This document shows, piece by piece, positions 1-10,671 of a stretch of 64,000 bases of DNA. Positions within the stretch are counted from its first letter, which is position 1. Each line of letters opens with the position of its first letter. The notes under the pieces are model-generated. The model had not been told where the DNA came from, made no database searches, and worked only from the letters and a program-made list of their open reading frames with translations. Both the position numbers and the translations under genes were made by a program. The stretch lies in the NCBI RefSeq assembly GCF_030272615.1, contig NC_081407.1:97571897-97635896 (forward strand). The letters run 5' to 3'. The stretch is from Cryptomeria japonica (Eukaryota; Streptophyta; Pinopsida; Cupressales; Cupressaceae).

Positions 1-125
1 CTAGTATTTACTAATACTACTAAGAGGCACCTTTTGTTATCTTACTTTTAATTCTTTCCAGATAGTCATATTTTTGAACTTGTGCTTTCCATCCAGCAAA
101 GTGGTATTAAAATCAAGATGTCAGG
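1..125. other. Flank of the gypsy insertion
   Basis: This is the left flank of the nested retrotransposon block and was originally continuous with the sequence after 24505. No gene is recognised. On the minus strand a short open stretch is followed by a possible splice donor (GTAAG) near position 34, so part of an exon cannot be excluded, but nothing identifies it. Confidence 0.4.
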
Positions 126-130
126 ACCTA

Positions 131-1301
131 TGTAATGTTCCCATCCTAGTCAAGGACAGTGGTTTGAGGAGTTAGCCTATTTTTGGATCCTTGCAGGCTA
201 ACAGGGTATGGATAAGGGGGTCAGTAATGCAGTATCTTGAGGAGTGGTCTGTCTATTTGTTCTAATTCAGTGTTGAGTTCAGTTCTGGTCTTTGTTTCAT
301 CAGTTTCTGACATTATATGAGGATTTCCTAATTTTTAGGGAAAAACTGCTAAAAATAGACATGGTCCTATTTTCATTGGCGTGGCGAATTGTGACCCCAG
401 ATTCTGAAAAATTCAGTTTCCAAGCAATAATGAGGGAGATATGAATTTTTAAGTGGTTCCCACGGGCAATTAATATTTTAATGAAATATTAAAATAAAAC
501 CACAAAGTGCATTACTTAAATTTATTTAAGTGAAAAATTAATATCTCCTAAGTTAGGCGTTGCTTTTAGGGTTAAGTTGAAAACCCTAAAAGCAAGTTAT
601 GATTTTTTAAAAACCTAATTGCCAAAAATCATACTTTTGGGGTATTCAGGTAGCCAAGATGGAAATTAAACCTCATTCATTGATATTGATCATTTGACAT
701 TTCTACTGAGCACTTGGCTATGGCAGCTAGGGTTTGGACCTGTTTTGGAGAGCGTGCATTCTTCAGAATTTAGTAGCTTTGAGATTGTGAAAGATCAATC
801 GAATTGTTGCAGCTTTGTTGGCTTCAGTCAAAAGTCAAATTGAATTAAATTGGGGCAGATTTGGCTTCTTACAAGGCAGATTTGTTGTAGGTTTCTTATT
901 TACTGTTCTGTTGTTAATTTTTTTGTGGTTTGGAGGCTTCATTTCCCAAACACATAGCTTACTCATTTATTGGCGCCATCTTCCACTGTATGGGTGTCTT
1001 AGTATTAAATAAGAGCAGATCTGAATTGTTTCAGAATAAAAATCAGAACTTTGTAAGTTGTTGATTGAATTCTTTTAATTCAATAAATTGGCTAAGGACC
1101 TACGGGTATGCTTCTAAATTCCCCAGTTTATTGTTTCAGTTGATTAATTTCATGTATTATTTCAATATGTGTTGCAAATTAAAGAAACCCCCTTCTACAA
1201 CTTCTGTCTATTTCAGAAAAACCATCTTAATAATCAAAATTACAAAGAAGATCTACAAATCACAGCAGGTTGAAGAGTTGAACCAACAAGGGTTCATCAC
1301 T
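131..1301 (+). repeat. 5' LTR of the gypsy element
   Basis: This 1171-bp stretch matches 23331-24500 almost end to end. It starts TGTAATG and ends CATCACT, an imperfect 7-bp terminal inverted repeat in which the usual terminal CA has become CT in both copies. It is preceded by the ACCTA target duplication and followed by the primer-binding site. Short open frames inside it (815-1012, 1065-1319) are not supported as genes. Confidence 0.95.
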
Positions 1302-1302
1302 G

Positions 1303-1314
1303 TGGTATCAAAGC
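1303..1314 (+). promoter_or_regulatory. Primer-binding site of the gypsy element
   Basis: TGGTATCAAAGC lies one base after the 5' LTR. It matches the 3' end of plant initiator-Met tRNA with one change (the usual site is TGGTATCAGAGC), so minus-strand priming by that tRNA is inferred. Confidence 0.85.
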
Positions 1315-1349
1315 TTTGATCTTGCCTTCCTGGAGGGTTAGAATTTTTT

Positions 1350-3500
1350 ATGCATCAACAACAAACTAGGCTTCACAGGTATTACACACGCAAGAGACCT
1401 GGTTTACAGGGTGATCCTGATCAAACTGAAGAAATACCATTGGAAATTATGGGGGACAGGAATGATGGTGAGCCACACAGAGAGGCTGTTGACAATGAGG
1501 ACCAAGATGTCGGAGTTATTATGAAGGGTTTAGTAACAGGGCAGCAACAGGTGGCAAATGTGTTGCAGCAGTTGACTACAGTCATACAACAGATCACTGT
1601 GCTAAGGGGGCATAATCAGAACCAGAAGGAAAATGGTAGTGTTGTTGGTCGCCCAAGGGCAAGAGTGACTCCCACACACACCTATGATAGGCCTACATGC
1701 CCAACCTTTGTTAGAAATGAACCTAAAGAAGAGGACCTGGCTGAGGAGGAAGATGAGGTGGCCTTTACAGTTGACGTGACCACACTTCATGATGAATGGG
1801 ATGCATTACCACCAAGAGTTAAGGAACATCTTAACTTTGACAGGTTTATGAGTTAGAAGAGGGAACACAACAAGAAGTGGAATTGGAATGACAAGAAACC
1901 TTGGAACAAAACTAATGATCTCAAATATGCAATCAACAAGCTCATACTTTCTACTTTTGATGGCAGCGGTAGAGTTACAGCCAGAGCTTGGATTAGCAAG
2001 TTGGATACCTTCTTGAACCTACGTCCTATGTCAGAAGAAGATGCTATTAAGTTTGCAACTTTGCATTTGGATGGGGTAGCCCATGATTGGTGGCACCATG
2101 GGATGGTGACTTTGCATCATGACCTTATTACTACATACCAAGAATTCACTAACAGATTGGTTGAGCGTTTTGATAAAAGAGATCCAGAGTTGCATTTCAG
2201 GGATTTAGCTCAGCTGAAACAAATGGGCAGCTTGGAATCTTATATTAGTGAATTTCAAAAGCTTTCAGTTATGGTAACTAACAACTCAGAGAGAAGGCTG
2301 GTCATTCTTTTTGTTGAAGGTCTTTATGAGCCTATGAAAAGTTGGATTAAGGCTTTTGATCCCCCTACCTTGCAAGAAGCCATGAGGAAGGCACGTAGCA
2401 TGGAACTTACCGCTCCTCGTAGTAAGTTCACTCCAAACAACTCAAAATCGTCCTCATCATTTAATGACAGCAAGTCTGATCAAAAGAAATCAGAAAATGT
2501 GGACCAAGGGAAGAAGTTTACAGCGCCTTTGGCTATGGAAACACTTAATGATTTGCGTAGAAGGAAGCTGTGTTTTCATTGTAAGGGCCCTTATGATCAA
2601 AACCATGATTGTCCCCTCAAGCCTAAGGGTCAAAATAGGAATATGGAGTGGTTTTATGAGGGAGAAAACATGACTGATAACACAAACCAGAAAACTGATC
2701 AAGATGATTCCGAGACTGAAAATTCAGAAAAGGAAGTTGAAAATGAAGGAGAATTCGATCTACGGGAAGCTCATATGTCTAGCATGCAAGGAGAATGTTC
2801 TTTTAGGTTGTGTGGACTCTTGGCTGGTCAAAGAGTCATTTCTCTACTTGATACTGGTGCATCTCATAATTTCATAGATGCACGGTGGTGGAGAAGCGTG
2901 GTATTCAAACTCAAAAGTTTGAAGGCATAAGGGTGAAAGTTGCTGATGGTAATGTGCTGACTTGTGATAGAATGATTTCAAACTTACCCATGAAACTCAA
3001 TAATTATGAATTCAAAGCTGACTTTTATGTGGTTAACATGGGAAACATGGACGTGGTCCTTGGCATGACGTGGCTTCATGGCATAAGTGAATTTACACTC
3101 AACCTCAGAGATATGGAGATGAAATTCAAGGTTGATGGGACTAATCATGTTCTTAAAGCTATCAAGGCTAGCAACTTGAAATTAATCACTCTTAAAAGAA
3201 TGGAGAGACTTATCAGGCATGACATGGTGGATTGGGTAGCAGAGTGTAAACTAATGCCTACTTATGAGGAACAACATAAAACACCTCACCATTCAGATGT
3301 TCGGGAGCTTAGAGTTAAGCATACAAAGGTGTTTAGTGGCATACCTCCTGATAGACCTCCTAATAGAGGCATAGAGCACATTATTGAGCTTGAAGAGGGC
3401 ACCAAGCCCATTATGATTACACCTTACCGGCACCCCCAAGCGGTTGAAAGATGAAATTGAGAAAACCATCAAAGAACTTCTAGCAATGGGACACATAAAG
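1350..3500 (+). pseudogene. gypsy gag-protease and start of reverse transcriptase (broken)
   Basis: Gag begins at the ATG at 1350. A TAG at 1854-1856 interrupts it, and the same frame continues through the capsid-like region (about 1960-2420) to a variant zinc knuckle (CFHC then NHDC, about 2568-2612). The aspartic protease follows with its catalytic Asp-Thr-Gly at 2850-2858 (DTGASHNFI). A frameshift near 2880-2900 moves the rest of the protease (VVLGMTWL motif) into another frame. A second frameshift near 3430, consistent with an extra C, precedes the start of reverse transcriptase. The coding sequence stops at the Copia-1 insertion point and resumes at 9411. Confidence 0.88.
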
Positions 3501-3584
3501 TGTTAAGGATGTAGCCTCATTCGGATTGAACCAAGCAATATATTACACACACACACACACATATATATATATGTTTGAATGGAA

Positions 3585-3615
<31 letters not shown>

Positions 3616-4126
3616 ATACATATACATATTGAATGAGACTAACATTAACATATTGCCGACTGCTTACAGTAGATCAATGACTGTCATCATTGTATTATCC
3701 GATGACTATCGAAGTTGAAGTATTGTTGTTAAGCCCGATAGTATCGAGCACGATGAATGATTCGGTACATAACTAATGACTAATGACGATGACTAATATA
3801 TGTTGAAGAGTTATGGTTACGTAGGGTCATGACTCTACGTGGCATAAAGCCACATAGGAGTCATGCCCCTACATAGACATAACCATTCACAGATATACAT
3901 ATACAATGATATAAACGCTTGCTGTGGATGATAATCAATAACAGTGGCAATTACATGATACAGCAAGCAGTCGATAATTATCATATTCATCAGTTATTAT
4001 TGGACAGAATCAAATATATATATCAATGGTCAATATATATATATCAGCAATCATGTTGAAAGTCTGTTCTTACTATATAGCATTAGACTATTGTTTTTCT
4101 CTAACACTGATCTAAATTCCTTAACA
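3501..4126 (+). repeat. 5' LTR of Copia-1
   Basis: This 626-bp LTR is longer than its partner (558 bp), mainly because of an expanded (CA)n(TA)n microsatellite at about 3544-3612. It contains a long imperfect hairpin at about 3811-3887 that is also present in the 3' LTR at about 9104-9170. Confidence 0.93.
3544..3612. repeat. (CA)n/(TA)n microsatellite inside the Copia-1 5' LTR
   Basis: A run of CA dinucleotides is followed by two TA runs. The 3' LTR has only a short TA run at the matching place (about 8893-8910), so the expansion came after insertion. Confidence 0.9.
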
Positions 4127-4140
4127 TGGTATCAGAGCCA
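4127..4140 (+). promoter_or_regulatory. Primer-binding site of Copia-1
   Basis: TGGTATCAGAGCCA directly abuts the LTR end and fits the 3' end of initiator-Met tRNA. Confidence 0.92.
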
Positions 4141-4223
4141 AGTTGGTAGAGAAATAAATAAAAAATAGTGACATTTTTTAATTAAAATTCAGACTTGCAT
4201 TCAGAATCAAAGGAAGAACAATC

Positions 4224-5081
4224 ATGTTGAACAGTGTTAGAGTGGAGGATAGACTCGAAGGCGCATCCAACTTTGTCTCATGGAAAATTCGAATAATAGC
4301 AATTCTTCAAGAACTTGAATTGGATGCATATATAGAAGAAGAAACAAAGATGCTCGAAGATGAACCAGAGAAAACAACCTGGAAAAGACACAACAACAAG
4401 GCTAAGAAAATAATAATTGATGTTGTTAAAGATCACATTCTTCCAACCATATCAAAACTAACTACAGCTTATGATATGTTCAAGACCATCCAAAATACAT
4501 ATGAAATAAATAATGCAAGCAGATTGCTTACTTTAAAACAGCATTTAATACATATCAACATGAACAAAGGAGAAACAATCACATCCTATTTCATAAGGAT
4601 TTCAGAGTTGAAAGACCAATTGTCAACTATTGGAAATAATGTAGATGATATAGAGCTATCTCTAATAGCACTTAAGGGATTACCATCCAATTGGGAATCC
4701 TTTATTCAAGGCATTAGTGCTCGACCTACACTACCGAAATTCGATCAACTCAAGAACGATTGCACTCAAGAAGAATCTCGACTAATTACAAGAGGGATGG
4801 GTCCAAACAAAGAGGGAGAAATTCAAGCACTACATGCTAACACAAGCAACAAAGGGAAGAAAAAGAAGTTCAAACGAAAGAGAGGAAATAACAATCAAAA
4901 TCACAAAAACAGAGACTTCTCCAAGATTCAATGCTACAGGTGTGATATATTTGGACACACTCATAGGTTCTGCCCGGAAAGAAAGAAAGCCCAAGCAACC
5001 ATAGTTGAAGTCAAGGAAGTAAAGAATCCTCTATTCTTCTTAGCCTTATCAAGCGAGCTAAATTCAAACAAAAATATGTAG
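4224..5081 (+). CDS. Copia-1 Gag
   Basis: A 285-residue frame starts 84 bp after the primer-binding site. The N-terminal part (GASNFVSWKIRI motif, residues 13-24) and central part are the capsid-like UBN2 type of copia Gag. A CCHC zinc knuckle (CYRC, then GHTHRFC) lies near residues 237-250, after a Lys/Arg-rich stretch. The start was chosen as the first ATG after the primer-binding site. The frame ends at TAG just before the protease, whereas intact copia elements usually read on, so Gag is separated from Pol here. It is closely similar to the Gag of Copia-3 on the other strand. Confidence 0.85.
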   Translation: MLNSVRVEDRLEGASNFVSWKIRIIAILQELELDAYIEEETKMLEDEPEKTTWKRHNNKAKKIIIDVVKDHILPTISKLTTAYDMFKTIQNTYEINNASRLLTLKQHLIHINMNKGETITSYFIRISELKDQLSTIGNNVDDIELSLIALKGLPSNWESFIQGISARPTLPKFDQLKNDCTQEESRLITRGMGPNKEGEIQALHANTSNKGKKKKFKRKRGNNNQNHKNRDFSKIQCYRCDIFGHTHRFCPERKKAQATIVEVKEVKNPLFFLALSSELNSNKNM

Positions 5082-8000
5082 ATAATAGATAGCGAAGCAT
5101 CACGACACATAAACTAGATTTAGAGATCAATTTGAAACCTTTGAAGGGCACTCAACTGAAGAAGTTACAATTGGAGACAATTCTACCTATACAATGAAAG
5201 GAAGTGGGACCTGCTCAATTCAATTAAGAACAGGAGTTACATTACAATTGAAAGATGTTCTTTTGGTCTCTATTTCGGGACTAGCTGATCAAGGATATCG
5301 CGTCACCTTCCATAAAGATAAAGTTCTACTCTGGCCTAAAAATTCTAAGATAAAAAATGCTATTCCAATAGGATCTAGAGATGGTAGTTTATATAAAGTA
5401 TGTAATGCTCAAAAACATGCACTAAATCATGAAGTATCAAATTCTAATGAAATTTGGTATAGAAGATTAGGACATATTCGGTTTAGTGCCCTACCTTCTA
5501 TAGGAAAGATCACCACAGGATTACCTAATCTAAAATCTGATCATGTTGGAACTTGTAAAGGATGTGCTCTAGGGAAGAACTCAAAAGGGTCCTTTCCTTC
5601 AAGTGAACACAAATCAAAAGTTGTACTAGAACTTGTCCACACTGATTTGAGTGGTCCAATGTCATTACCATCACTAGGGGGATTTTTGTATTACGTGATA
5701 TTTGTTGATGACTACTCTAGGAAAACTTGGATCTATTTCATAAAACTTAAAGAATCAAATGAAGTGTTATTGAAATTCAAAGAATTTAAAGCCTTAGTGG
5801 AAAATCAAACTGGGAAGAAAATAAAGACTCTAAGATCAAATAATAGGGGTGAATATATCTCTGAAAGTTTTAAAGAATTTTGCATTTTTGTTCGGATTAA
5901 GAGGGAGTGTACAGTACATTATAATCCTCAACAGAATGGAGTCGTGGAAAGGAAAAATAGAACCATCATCGAAGCCGCTAAAGCCATGATGCATGATCAA
6001 AATCTATATATCTCATTCTGGGTTGAAGCCTCAAATACAGTTGTGTACATTCAAAACATATGCCCTTATCCAATATTAGAGAATATAACACCTGAAGAAG
6101 CCTTTACAAGGAATAAACCAGATTCAAGTCATCTAAGAATCTTTGGTTGTCACGTGTATATTCATGTTCCTAAAGAAAAGAGGACCAAACTAGAACCCTT
6201 CGGAAAGAAAGGCATATTTGTTGGCTACAGTGAAACCACTAAAGGATACAGAGTCTATATTCCAGGACTAAGATCTATTGAAATTAGTAGAGATGTCAAA
6301 TTTGAAGAAGATGTTGCTTATAAACTCTCTCTAAGTGCAGAAGATGATCAAATCACAGAATCAAATGAAAATCTTACAATTGAGAATCAGAGGGAGAATA
6401 GCATAGAAGATCATGAACCTCAATCATCTAATTTTGAGAATGCTGAAAATCCTAACAACAAGAAAAGACAACTATGGGCAAGGAAGATGATTGAAGAAAA
6501 TAATGTGGAACCTGATGAAATCTTCAGAGAGAATAAGAAAACAAGAAGTCAATCATGCTATGTTGCACTCATGACCGAGCTTACAAAATCTGAACCATCA
6601 AATGTTGAAGAGGCTTTAACATGTCAAGCTTGGAAAGATGCAATGATTGAGGAATACCAATCTATCTTAAAAAATGATGTCTGGGACATTGTACCTAGAC
6701 CAAAAGACAAATCAGTTGTCTCTTCAAAGTGGTTATTCAAAATCAAACATGCACAAGATGGTAGTATTGAAAAACACAAAGCCAAATTCGCTGCCAAGGG
6801 GTTTTCTCAAAAGGCTGGAATTGATTACGAAGAGACATTTGCCCTAGTTGCCCGATATACTTCTGTAAGAACCATTATTGTCATTGCAGCGTCTAAAGGA
6901 TGGAAGATACATCAAATGGACGTAAAGTCCGCATTTTTTAATGGTGTTATTGAGGAAGAAGTATATATAGAACAACCTGAAGGCTTTGCTACACATGATA
7001 GAAACCTCTATGTGTGTAAACTGAAAAAAGCTCTCTACGGCGTTAAGCAAGCTCCCAAGGCATGGTATGAAAGGATAGATAGTTATCTCTCCAAGCTAGG
7101 ATATTCCAAAAATTAAGCAGATCCTAACATATACTTCAAAATATCCTATGGTGACGTGTTAATACTTGTTCTCTATGTTGATGACTTGTTGATAACAGGA
7201 GAAGATCATCTTATTGCAAAATGCAAACAAGATCTTATGGCTGAATTTCATATGAAGGATCTAGGTCTTCTGCACTATTTTCTGGGTCTAGAAGTATGAC
7301 AAAAAGAGAATTATATTTTCCTAAATCAAGGAAAATACACCACTAATATCTTGACCAAATTTGGTATGATGGATTGTAAACCTCTATACACTCCAATGGA
7401 AACAAATCTTCATAAGCTCAAAAGTGAAGCAGTAGATTCAGAACCTATAGATCCTACATACTATAGACAAATTATTGGATCTCTTATGTACCTGGTAAAC
7501 ACTCGCCCTGATATTTGTTATGCTACTAATGTGTTAAGTCATTTCATGTGCGAACCTAAGAAGATTCACCTAATGGCTGCTAAGCATATTCTGAGATACT
7601 TGCATGGTACTATTGGACTTGGCCTGAAGTATGAAAATGTTGAGATACAACTCCAAGGGTATTCTGATTCCGACTGGGCAGGTAGTTCCATTGATCGTAA
7701 AAGTACAACGGGGTGTTAATTCAGTCTTGGATCAGCTATGATATCCTGGTTTAGCAAGAAACAATCAGCGGTTGCTCAGAGTTCCACTGAAGCCGAATAT
7801 ATGGTTGCCTCCATGGGAGCTCATGAAGCAGTGTGGTTAAGGAAATTGCTAGTTGGACTATTTGGGAAGCCCCTGAACCCCACAGTGATTCACTGTGATA
7901 ATCAAAGCTGCATCAAACTTTTTGCAAATCCAGTTTTTCATAATCGATCCAAGCATATAGAAATCCCTTACCATTAAATAACAGATATGGTAGACAGAGA

Positions 8001-8118
8001 TGTTATCAAATTGGCCTACATCAGCACTGAAGAGCAAAGTGTCGACATATTCACCAAACCTCTTGCAAAGTTGAATGCGGAGTACTTTAGAGGTAAACTT
8101 GGTATGACTAAATTATAA
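5082..8118 (+). pseudogene. Copia-1 pol (protease, integrase, reverse transcriptase, RNase H), broken
   Basis: The protease active site reads Asp-Ser-Glu-Ala-Ser where Asp-Ser-Gly-Ala-Ser is expected, with a stop soon after. A long open stretch 5194-7116 carries the GAG-pre-integrase HHCC zinc region (about 5450-5590), the integrase core (HTDLSGPM, FVDDYSRKTW, NGVVERKNR) and the start of reverse transcriptase. Stops at 7114-7116 and near 7299 interrupt reverse transcriptase, whose YVDD catalytic motif is near 7177-7188. RNase H follows in two pieces (7351-7719 and 7738-7977), separated by a stop (DSDWAG, STEAEY and CDNQSC motifs seen). Coding similarity ends at TAA 8116-8118. Confidence 0.9.
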
Positions 8119-8851
8119 TTGAAATTTCTGATATTGAATCTCATTCATATGTAATTTGATATATTCATGAATATTTTGGATGCAATATTGCATTTGTGTG
8201 TTATGTCATGAAAGGTGACGATCTTTCATGTGATGTATGTGTAAGATTGTTATTGTAAGGTGACGACCTCAACAATAGCCTGATCTGTTATCAAGATTGA
8301 CTACATTAAGTTGTTGTCCCAAAATGTGCCGGAAATCTTAATACTGAATTTGTTGTGTTTGAGTTATTGATTTGTTATCATTAAGTGTTATCCCGAAATG
8401 TGTCGGAGATTATGATAACAATCATATCATGATTGACTACATTAATTTGCTGTCCCGGAATGTGCAGGATGTCACGATACTAATTTTATTGCTCCTCAGT
8501 TTTGATTCATTATCATCACGGACTACACAAATTGTTGTCCCGAGATGTGTTGGAAATCATGATAACGAAGGTACAAAATGGACAACAATTAATATGTTGA
8601 AGAACATAATACTTGTGATAATGACAATCTTGCAATTATTACTAGAATCAAGGTTGTTATCTGATAGACTTCATGTAGTTGTTGTCCCAGAGTGTTGGAG
8701 ATCAGATAATCCATATCTCCATGAGATATGAAGTATTTCACTAGTAAGCATTACTGAGTGAATGTATATGCTCATACCAAATGAATATATATTTAGAATG
8801 TTGTTCCTTAAACATAATTATGAAATTCAATCCTCTTTTGCTAAGAGGGAG
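8119..8851 (+). other. 3' non-coding region of Copia-1 with hairpin array and polypurine tract
   Basis: No protein is encoded between the pol stop and the 3' LTR. Two hairpins with a TGACGA-type loop lie at 8207-8230 and 8252-8276. Five repeats with the core TTGTTGTCCCGAAATGTG follow at roughly 8293-8339, 8373-8420, 8425-8479, 8510-8565 and 8657-8709, each flanked by complementary arms. The purine tract AAGAGGGAG directly precedes the 3' LTR and is the expected plus-strand primer. Confidence 0.8.
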
Positions 8852-9409
8852 TGTAAAGGATGTAGCCACATTCGGATTGAAGCAAGCAATATGTATATAT
8901 ATATATATATATTGAATGAAAGTAACATTAACATATTGCTGACTGCTTATGGCAGATCAATGACTGTCATCATTGTATTATCTGATGACTATCGAAGTTG
9001 AAATATTATTGTTAAGCCCAATAGTATCGAGCATGGTGAATGATTCGGTACATAACTAATGACTAATGACGATGACTAATATATGTTGAAGAGTTATGGT
9101 TACATAGGGTCATGACTCTACGTGGCATAAAGCCACGTAGGAGTCATGCCCCTACGTAGACATAACCATTCACCGATATACATATACAATGATATCGACG
9201 CTTGTTGTGGATGATAATCAATAACAGTGGCAATTACATGATACAGCAAGCAGTCAATAATTATCATATTCATCAATTATTATTTGACAGAATCAAATAT
9301 ATATATCAGTGGTCAATATATACATATCAACGATCACGTTGAAAGTCTGTTCTTACTATATAGCATTAGACTATTGTTTTTCTCTATCACTAATCTAAAT
9401 TCCTTAACA
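8852..9409 (+). repeat. 3' LTR of Copia-1
   Basis: This 558-bp copy of the LTR begins TGTAAAGGA (TGTTAAGGA in the 5' copy) directly after the polypurine tract and ends TCCTTAACA. It carries the shared hairpin at about 9104-9170. Confidence 0.93.
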
Positions 9410-9410
9410 T

Positions 9411-9819
9411 AAGGCTGAGTAAATCTTCTTTCACTTCATCAGTTGTTTGGGTGAAGATGAAAGATGGAACACTCAGAATGTCCATTGAATACTGTATGCT
9501 GAATAGAAGGACTATAAAGAACAGGTATCCCATTCCTAGCATCGATGAGTTGTTAGATGACCTTCACGGAGCTTGTTATTTCTCCAAGATTGACTTGAGA
9601 ACAGGTTATCATCAGATCACTGTCAGGGAGCAGGATATTGAGAAGACTGCATTTAGATGTCATTGTGGACACTATGAGTTTTTGGTTATGCCTTTTGGGT
9701 TGACCAACGCACCAGCCACCTTTCAGTCCACTATGAACAGGGTCTTCCACTCTCAGTTGAGGAGATTTGTTCTGGTTTTCTTTGATGACATTTTGGTTTA
9801 CAGTAGAGCCTGGGAGGAG
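9411..9819 (+). pseudogene. gypsy reverse transcriptase, middle segment
   Basis: The gypsy frame resumes after Copia-1. From about 9416 the translation reads through the palm of reverse transcriptase: the KDGTLRM strand, [11 protein letters not shown], the [13 protein letters not shown] motif and the catalytic [10 protein letters not shown] near 9779-9808. The frame is open until the Copia-2 insertion after 9819 and continues at 15264. Confidence 0.9.
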
Positions 9820-10671
9820 TGTTAGTTTTAGGATCAGACTGTAGCAAATAACAGATAGACAATTCAATGCACACAAAGAACACCTAGCTACCCTAGGAAA
9901 ACCTCCCTCTTGGAGGTGAAAAAACCCAGCAACAAATCTAAGATCTTTATTAGTCAATAATCAAAAGTAATTTACAATATGCTTCAGCACTTGAAAAAAT
10001 CAGCAGACAAATGAATCACAATAGAATGATTCCTTCACACAAGAGCAGTCCAAAAGAACTTATCTGCAATATAAGTGCATGCTGACACAAGAATGAGGCG
10101 CACTGATCCTAAGGTGAAGTTCTCTTAGCCTTGAATGGAGTTCGCTCAGTCTTCAATGGAATTCGCTGACCTCCAAAGGATGTTCGCTGCCCCTGCAGTC
10201 ACTCAGTGATGTTTGTTGTCATCTAGATAAGGTTCGTTGAGCTCTCAATGATGATTGCTGCCTTTAGATGAGATTCGCTGATCACTGAAGGCAATCGTTG
10301 CACTCTGATGTAATTCCCTTGATGGCAGATAGAAAGTATTCACTGAATTGTCGCTAAAGGAGATCACTGTGTGGAAATGAATGTATAATAAGCATGAATG
10401 ATGCTTTGTATATATATGTGACATAGCCTCCCAATTTACCTCAGTTAGCTTTATTATTTTGGCGCCAAGAATAGGATCAAACCTATAGATTACAAGTTAC
10501 ATTCATATAGGTCTTGTCCAATACAATTGCAAGTTACATATAGGTCTTGCTTAATTACAAGTTACATTATATAGGTCTTGCCCTATCCATAAGTTACATT
10601 ATATAGGTCTTGCCCAATATTCATAGCAAGCTATAATTACATGCAATCTGAACTTAGCTATAATTTCAGCA
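9820..10671 (-). repeat. 3' LTR of Copia-2
   Basis: This 852-bp LTR holds a series of TTCGCTGA-like motifs (about 10140-10330) and four copies of a roughly 32-bp unit containing ATAGGTCTTG (about 10490-10625). On the minus strand the polypurine tract (AAGAGGGAG) lies directly beside it at about 10672-10680. Confidence 0.9.

Larger units (their letters stand above)
3501..9409 (+). mobile_element. Copia-1, Ty1/copia retrotransposon in the gypsy pol gene
   Basis: The LTRs are at 3501-4126 and 8852-9409, both ending TCCTTAACA, the inverse of the 5' start TGTTAAGGA. The target duplication is TAAAG (3496-3500) against TAAGG (9410-9414), one mismatch. The orientation is the same as the host gypsy. 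Domain order gag, protease, integrase, reverse transcriptase, RNase H is that of Pseudoviridae. Several nonsense codons and a damaged protease active site show it is dead. The stretch between pol and the 3' LTR holds an unusual hairpin array. Confidence 0.95.

Noticed and set aside
8293-8709. Spaced short repeats resembling a CRISPR array
   Set aside because: Spacing is irregular (about 65-150 bp), the copies are degenerate, each has its own complementary arms, and the context is a plant retrotransposon.
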